A program made the position numbers and the translations under genes. A DNA stretch of 64,000 nucleotides. Origin: Breviolum minutum Mf 1.05b.01. Lineage: Eukaryota; Sar; Dinophyceae; Suessiales; Symbiodiniaceae. Location of the stretch: positions 135,157 through 199,156 of the forward strand of contig DF239118.1 of assembly GCA_000507305.1 (NCBI GenBank), written 5' to 3'. Below the pieces are notes generated by a model. That model ran no database searches, was not told the DNA's origin, and saw only the letters and a program-made list of their open reading frames with translations. This document shows, piece after piece, positions 59,774 through 64,000 of this stretch; within the stretch, counting starts at the first letter, position 1, and each line of letters begins with the position of its first letter.

Positions 59774-60157
59774 TTAGGAAAACTTTGCCCAGCACAATAA
59801 AGGCCCCACATGTTCTACGACAATCTCTCGATGGCCTGGTGAATTTATGATAGATTTACCCCCACCAAACAAACACAATATGCACATCGCCAGGTGTCCG
59901 CTTTCATCGGTGACATCGATCTCAAGACCCAACAGCGACATTTTGTATTCCTTAGAATTGGCGGGAAGAATGCTGGTTTGATGATTCATCTTTGATGGTA
60001 AATGTGGAAGTCACAAAATTTCATGAACATCATGTGCAGCGAACTTTGACTGGTGACGTAACAAGTCAAGCATGCAGAATCGAAGTGCATGTCTCAATTT
60101 CTCTAGAAAGGGTCTTTCACCAACTCCGCTCTGCAGAAATGAATTGGACAATTTGAT
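59774..60157 (-). CDS. Two-exon hypothetical gene, strong acceptor
   Basis: GGTCGATTTTTTTTCAG is a near-ideal acceptor. Exon A (60029-60157) reads IKLSNSFLQSGVGERPFLEK and LRHALRFCMLDLLRHQSKFA. A 39-nt GT-AG interval (59990-60028) holding the only stop (TGA) joins, in the same frame, exon B (59774-59989): ILPANSKEYKMSLLGLEIDV, TDESGHLAMCILCLFGGGKS and INSPGHREIVVEHVGPLLCW. If not spliced, exon A ends at 60011 and B is a separate ORF from its own ATG. Both parts have soluble-protein composition. Function unknown. Confidence 0.5.
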
Positions 60158-60247
60158 CTGAAAAAAAATCGACCTCCAACCAATACCTGGTATGAACAAA
60201 AAAAATCAACATAAAATTCCAAGAAACAAAATAAAGAAGAACATTAA

Positions 60248-60279
60248 GAAGAAGAAGAAGAAGAAGAACAACAACAACA
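60248..60279. repeat. (AAG)n(AAC)n microsatellite
   Basis: Six AAG then five AAC triplets, in the presumed intron between 60290-60455 and 60157. Confidence 0.95.
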
Positions 60280-60289
60280 AATGAAACCG

Positions 60290-60455
60290 TCCTAGGCAAT
60301 AGGACGGCATCCGTTCTCGGAATCTCCAAATCTATCCTTCCACCGTTCTCCGAGGGTCGGGAAGGTTCAAGATCATGTCCTTGGAAGGTTTTCCAGGTCT
60401 CCCCAAGGACCCTCATATTCCAAGATGCAACAACGGGGGAGAGAAGATTTACCCA
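60290..60455 (-). CDS. Probable upstream exon of the 59.8-60.2 kb gene
   Basis: Reads NMRVLGETWKTFQGHDLEPS, then RPSENGGRIDLEIPRTDAVL and LPRT to a GTTTCA donor-like site. Charged and Gly-rich. Same strand as exons A and B, separated by a microsatellite-bearing intron. The upstream edge is not fixed. Confidence 0.45.
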
Positions 60456-60930
60456 AAAAAACAATCTTGAAACTTAGCCTTCTGGCAGTTGGGAAACAAG
60501 GTCGCAAAAATTAAAGACCTTAAAAGAAAAACACTATAGTCTTACTATAAAATATTAAATATTTTGTTGAGAAAACCCGAGAAAACCGAGATCCTTTCAA
60601 ATGATTCTTGGCAAAGGCTTTCGATGTTGAGACGTCAACCATTTTTTCACTTACCTTGGCCACGCCTGATTTTTTTTGTGGGGTGATTCAGCTGATTTCC
60701 TTCCAGACTTTTTTTGTTTGGGGAGGAAATGGTATCATCCCTTCACCAGTTGACCCATCACTAGCAATTCACATTCAGCTTCAATGACCTGATGATGAGA
60801 ATTCTGTGATATCATCCACTTGACATCAACTTGACCCCAAAGTGGAGTCATTTGACTGCTGTAGGTGGTGGCTTACTCCCCACCCATTGGGAAAAACATG
60901 CACTTGTCGAATTGGGTTCATTTCCTTTCC

Positions 60931-60982
60931 CCACCACCACCATCACCACCAGCAACAACAACAACAACAACAACAACAACAA
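60931..60982. repeat. (CCA)n(CAA)n microsatellite
   Basis: CCACCACCACCATCACCACC followed by ten CAA triplets; lies directly against a minus-strand donor (60983). Confidence 0.95.
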
Positions 60983-60983
60983 C

Positions 60984-61119
60984 TTGCCACAGCGTTGAAC
61001 AAATTCTTTCGGGGGAACCCCAGCCCACCTTGAGGTTTTTCCCCCCAGTGGCCCTGGGTCTCCCGAACGAATTTGCCCACCTCCAGAGTGGCCACGGCGG
61101 GAGCAAACTTGCCCTCACG
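60984..61119 (-). CDS. Internal exon, G/K-rich, microsatellite at its donor
   Basis: CAACCGACCCAG acceptor, then REGKFAPAVATLEVGKFVRE, TQGHWGEKPQGGLGFPRKNL and FNAVA to a GTTGTT donor formed by the (CAA)n repeat. The three rival frames over this G+C-rich island are rich in W, C, P and S; this one is not. 45 codons plus one base. Family unknown; the repeat-formed donor is unusual. Confidence 0.45.
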
Positions 61120-61387
61120 CTGGGTCGGTTGGGGTGGTAGATATGTTGTGCTAATATGGTTAGTTGAGATTGAGATTGAGGAATACCGATTGTCAATTGT
61201 AATTGTTGGAAGATATATTGTTGCTTAGTGTGTTCTTCTGGTGTTTGGATGTCTTTATGATTCTTACTGTTGGAATTGAACAAATGAGTTTAAGTGTACT
61301 CATCGGCTATTTTTTGAATATCGACAAGGAAAAAATATCTGCAAACTAACTCCCTCAAACCTTCTCAACCAAAATATCCATGACAAC

Positions 61388-61865
61388 ACACCGTGTCAGC
61401 TCCGATCAACACTGAGTCTTCAAAATTGCGCCTCTGCAAATTTGTTACCCTCCTCAAGGACCTTTGTTCAAAAGCTGTGCGACTTGAAAAATCCTGGAAC
61501 CAGTATGTAATTGCTGGAACCAGGAGCCCTCTTTCCACAATCACTACGCCTGGAAAATCACTGGTCTTTGTTCTGTTTGAAAAAAAACGGAAAAGGAATA
61601 CAAGTCCCAAAACTGGACCATCAAAAAGGCATGTAAAAAACAATCAAATCATACCCACACAATCCATGTATGGTATATTTACCTACATTTAGTTGATGTT
61701 GATGGTAAATGTAGATACAGTAGATACCAGTATATTATACATGGATGCTATTTTGTTTATGTTCAAGAGACAGCCGTGGAGGACACTTCCGCCATGGTCG
61801 TCTCCTGCAATGAGTTGGAAGTCTTGCAACTGACCAGGCTATTGACAACTCGTCGCGCAGAGAGG
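61388..61865 (+). CDS. Two-part hypothetical gene with strong donor
   Basis: Part 1 reads SKLRLCKFVTLLKDLCSKAV, RLEKSWNQYVIAGTRSPLST and ITTPGKSL. A 32-nt GT-AG interval (61564-61595) shifts to part 2 (61596-61865): EYKSQNWTIKKACKKQSNHT, WYIYLHLVDVDGKCRYSRYQ, FVYVQETAVEDTSAMVVSCN and ELEVLQLTRLLTTRRAE, ending at GAGAG|GTAATG. Part 2 is open for about 95 codons. An 8-A run (61580-61587) offers a frameshift as the alternative. Good composition throughout; family unrecognised. Confidence 0.5.
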
Positions 61866-62050
61866 TAATGGGAACGGGAAGAAGGAGCGAAGGGAGAGGG
61901 AGCGGGTGGGATACAAACAACCCAAAAACATCTCCCAGTCAAATTTGGAAACAATTTGGACCGTTGGACAATCTTTATGACTTTAAAACCAAGTTCAAAG
62001 TCCAACAAATTAGGGAAAATGCTGTTGACGGAAGAAATCCTGCACCACAA
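61763..62050 (-). other. Rival minus-strand frame
   Basis: 95 codons ending SLQETTMAEVSSTAVS. It overlaps the end of the plus model and an inverted-repeat element, so I rank it lower. Confidence 0.2.
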
Positions 62051-62114
62051 ACCCTGTAAACGATGGGATATTTACCATATCAACTGGTGCGCAGGATTTC
62101 TGAACCATCAACAG
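62022..62114. mobile_element. Family E element, diverged copy
   Basis: CTGTTGACGGAAGAAATCCT-GCACCA at left faces TGGTGCGCAGGATTTCTGAA-CCATCAACAG at right. Same layout as 17760-17860. Confidence 0.65.
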
Positions 62115-62285
62115 TACTATTCCCCCCTCCTTTTTTTCAACATGTGTTGTTAACTTTCTATTGAAGTGAACCCGTTTTGTTTTGTCATTCAAAGATTTAC
62201 AGAAAGTTCAGGGAAGCAATGGACCCTTGAAGCTCATCCTGCTATGCCGTGAAGATTCATAACATAAGCCCCATCCAGCAATGAG

Positions 62286-62525
62286 ATGCCATGTTTACTT
62301 GGGAAACTTGCTTATATTAATGGAAAATCCTCCATTTTTTCTGGAATATACCAGCAACATGGTGGATATTCCTTTGCTATCTTAGTTTACCGTGCTTTCT
62401 CTTCAAAGACTTGCACAAAGAAATGGAATCCCCCTTGTCCCAAAGGGACTATGTTTCATTTCTGTGTTTGCATCCAAGAGTTTAGTGTGTTTATAGGCAG
62501 CATTCAAAGGGGATGCACGATATGA
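62286..62525 (+). CDS. Hypothetical ORF, weak, repeat at its start
   Basis: Its 5' third matches the ACTTGGGAAACTT...GGAAAATCCTCC / GGTGGATATTCC...TTAGTTTAC foldback (62290-62395). Beyond that: KTCTKKWNPPCPKGTMFHFC. Confidence 0.2.
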   Translation: MPCLLGKLAYINGKSSIFSGIYQQHGGYSFAILVYRAFSSKTCTKKWNPPCPKGTMFHFCVCIQEFSVFIGSIQRGCTI

Positions 62526-62529
62526 GATT

Positions 62530-62980
62530 CAGTGCGGGATGCCACAGAGGATTTCCCAAATTTACTACATCAGTGGTTTCCAAGCTTGTAAATCACCAGC
62601 TTACAATCTTGGTGCTACTTGCTATGGCAGTTTTTCTGGAGTATCCAACAGTTTTACTTGGAACAAATCCAGGAAAGCCATAGATATCTGAGTGGGAAGC
62701 CTGGGCTGCTCTGAGCTCAAAGAAAAAATTCAGCAAACGACGTCAATAGCAAACCTGTTGACCCAGTAGCAAATGGATTCATGCATTAGGTTCGTAGACA
62801 TCCTTACATCATCCGAAATGGTACATCCCATGTTGATGGATAGAATTTGTCTAGTGTATATCTATATATAAATAAATATGTATATGTATATATACATCTA
62901 ACTTCTAAACAAAGCCTCGACGTTTTTGGTTGACTCTCCTCAATTGAAATTCCTCACCTTCTTACCTCCACTACACTCTC
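62530..62980. other. No supportable gene
   Basis: Unique sequence, TATATA words near 62865; ends at the acceptor of the 62989 exon. Confidence 0.4.
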
Positions 62981-62988
62981 TCTGGTAG

Positions 62989-63073
62989 CACCCCTCCTCC
63001 GCGGCACAGCAGCACATCATCATTGCACCGGAGCGAGAATTGGCAACTTCGTTGAACCCCGCCGTGGCTGCAG
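62989..63073 (+). CDS. Internal exon with both splice sites
   Basis: ACTCTCTCTGGTAG acceptor and CTGCAG|GTGAGG consensus donor enclose an 85-nt frame reading HPSSAAQQHIIIAPERELAT-SLNPAVAA. Alanine-rich with charged residues; the rival plus frame (ARIGNFVEPRRGC) is less likely. It leaves one base for the next codon. Same strand as 63522-63707, whose first codon needs one base from upstream, so direct splicing 63073 to 63522 is in phase. Confidence 0.5.
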
Positions 63074-63276
63074 GTGAGGTGTCGGAAGAGTTTCATAACC
63101 AAAACCTATAGGAAATACATTTCAAAAAAAAACATTGATTCAACTGAAGAATTCCCGGCTTCACTGGTAGACATATAAATGAAAATATTGCACGAAAAGC
63201 ATGAACCCAAGAATCATGAGTTTATTTTTCTTTGGGGGAGTTGCTATACTTTCCGAGTGGGAAAATCATACATACA

Positions 63277-63460
63277 ATGTAAATATATATATACATAGAG
63301 AGAGAAATTATGTATAAGTAAATTATATGTAGATTTTATTTCTGTTGTAGATGTAAACATCAAATGCTAGATAATATACAATGTATGTTTAAATATAAAA
63401 AACTATATGCAAACATATCATACATATGTTCATATAAATACTACATATATAATATATAAT
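63277..63460. repeat. A+T-rich tract
   Basis: TATATATACATAG, ATAATATATAATATC and similar words inside the presumed intron. Confidence 0.7.
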
Positions 63461-63521
63461 ATCTCTTTCCCATCTACTTCAAAAATAAAATCCTTCCACA
63501 ATAACAACCTAACCTCTTCAG

Positions 63522-63707
63522 GGAAACTGCCCCAAATTGGCCATTTCCACATCGGCACCTTTGAGAACTTGGCATTTGCACGACCTCATCGACTCAAGGA
63601 GTGCAAAGGCGGCGATTGGATCGGGGGATATGGGGATGTTGTTAGTTCGTTCCCAGGGAGGGCTGTTTTAGTTGTTTTTTCTGGGGGGGAAGGGGCTATT
63701 TCTTCAT
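63522..63707 (+). CDS. Internal exon, best single splice-supported segment
   Basis: CTAACCTCTTCAG acceptor and TTCAT|GTAAGT donor enclose 186 nt open in one phase: KLPQIGHFHIGTFENLAFAR, PHRLKECKGGDWIGGYGDVV, SSFPGRAVLVVFSGGEGAIS. Glycine-rich with alternating hydrophobic residues. Phase fits 62989-63073 upstream (joined by a 448-nt intron). The protein continues beyond the window or after 63720. Family not recognised. Confidence 0.55.
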
Positions 63708-63719
63708 GTAAGTTGGGGG

Positions 63720-64000
63720 GATCCAGGTAGAATACTGTATTTGTTTGGGGGAAAGGGGTAGTTTGGTGATACACCCCTAAAGATGGTTGAAAAGGGATCA
63801 TCTTAATCTTAAGAGGAAAGTTGTCTTGAATGGAAATATGCACTTTGAATTCCATGACTTTGAACGTCCTGTGAAGTCCTAAGATGGCTCAATATGTGTT
63901 GAGGATTGGCAGAAATTGGCACCACCAAAATAAACCAATGCTGAGCCTGGTACTCAGTTCCCTACTTGTAGCTGAGTTGGTTCTTTTTGGTTCTCTATTT
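63720..64000. other. Window end, presumed intron or UTR
   Basis: No further exon identified; a minus frame (63586-63855) is a shadow of the plus exon. Confidence 0.3.

Noticed and set aside
60400..60455. LINE endonuclease start (VASWNMRVLGE)
   Set aside because: The motif resembles the first strand of that fold, but none of the later conserved residues follows.

Overview
The window looks like nuclear DNA of a eukaryote. It has no bacterial operon layout, no rRNA, and no tRNA or snRNA that I could recognise. It does have GT-AG splice-site pairs, long microsatellites, many short inverted-repeat elements and assembly gaps (52 N at 42146-42197; single N at 35680 and 40709). The taxon is open. 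One minus-strand ORF (16262-16525) begins with a signal peptide followed by a transit-peptide-like stretch, as in algae with complex plastids, but one N-terminus is weak evidence.

Caution for every coding call: this A+T-leaning sequence has about as many open frames of 60 codons or more as chance alone would plausibly give. An ORF by itself is therefore not evidence here. I kept segments where several things agree: protein-like composition in one frame only, splice signals at the edges, phase agreement between neighbouring segments, or a hydrophobic helix or tail in a sensible place. No segment matches a protein family I can name with confidence, apart from a weak Tc1/mariner-like transposase fragment near 35 kb. 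All gene calls are hypothetical and most are low confidence.

Layout. 0-12 kb: scattered short coding-like segments on both strands among inverted-repeat copies. 12.1-14.8 kb: a two-exon plus-strand model (12624-12999), then minus-strand exons of one or two genes (13102-14815) with two copies of a composite repeat. 15-24 kb: single exons and ORFs, including the secreted or plastid-type ORF, a perfect 26-bp inverted-repeat element and a possible folded RNA (17919-18062). 24-36 kb: alternating-strand ORFs, Helitron-like ends and the transposase fragment. 36-42 kb: a plus-strand three-segment model (35847-36485) and a long minus-strand frame broken by one stop (37836-38327). 42 kb: a large GT/GTT microsatellite around a gap. 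43-52 kb: exons with good acceptors (44606-44725, 51257-51389), a C-terminal membrane-anchor ORF (46675-46926) and a multi-segment locus (47617-49153). 53-64 kb: the best coding evidence, including 54971-55294, 57764-58111, a tandemly duplicated exon-like unit at 58349-58519, a minus-strand model at 59774-60455, a plus-strand model at 61388-61865, and two internal exons with both splice sites (62989-63073, 63522-63707).

Repeats. At least seven families of short (80-130 bp) foldback or MITE-like elements recur. They are called A to I here; they often sit next to or inside ORFs and make up much of the non-coding sequence. I infer that some ORF ends come from these elements. I see no evidence that neighbouring genes share a pathway.
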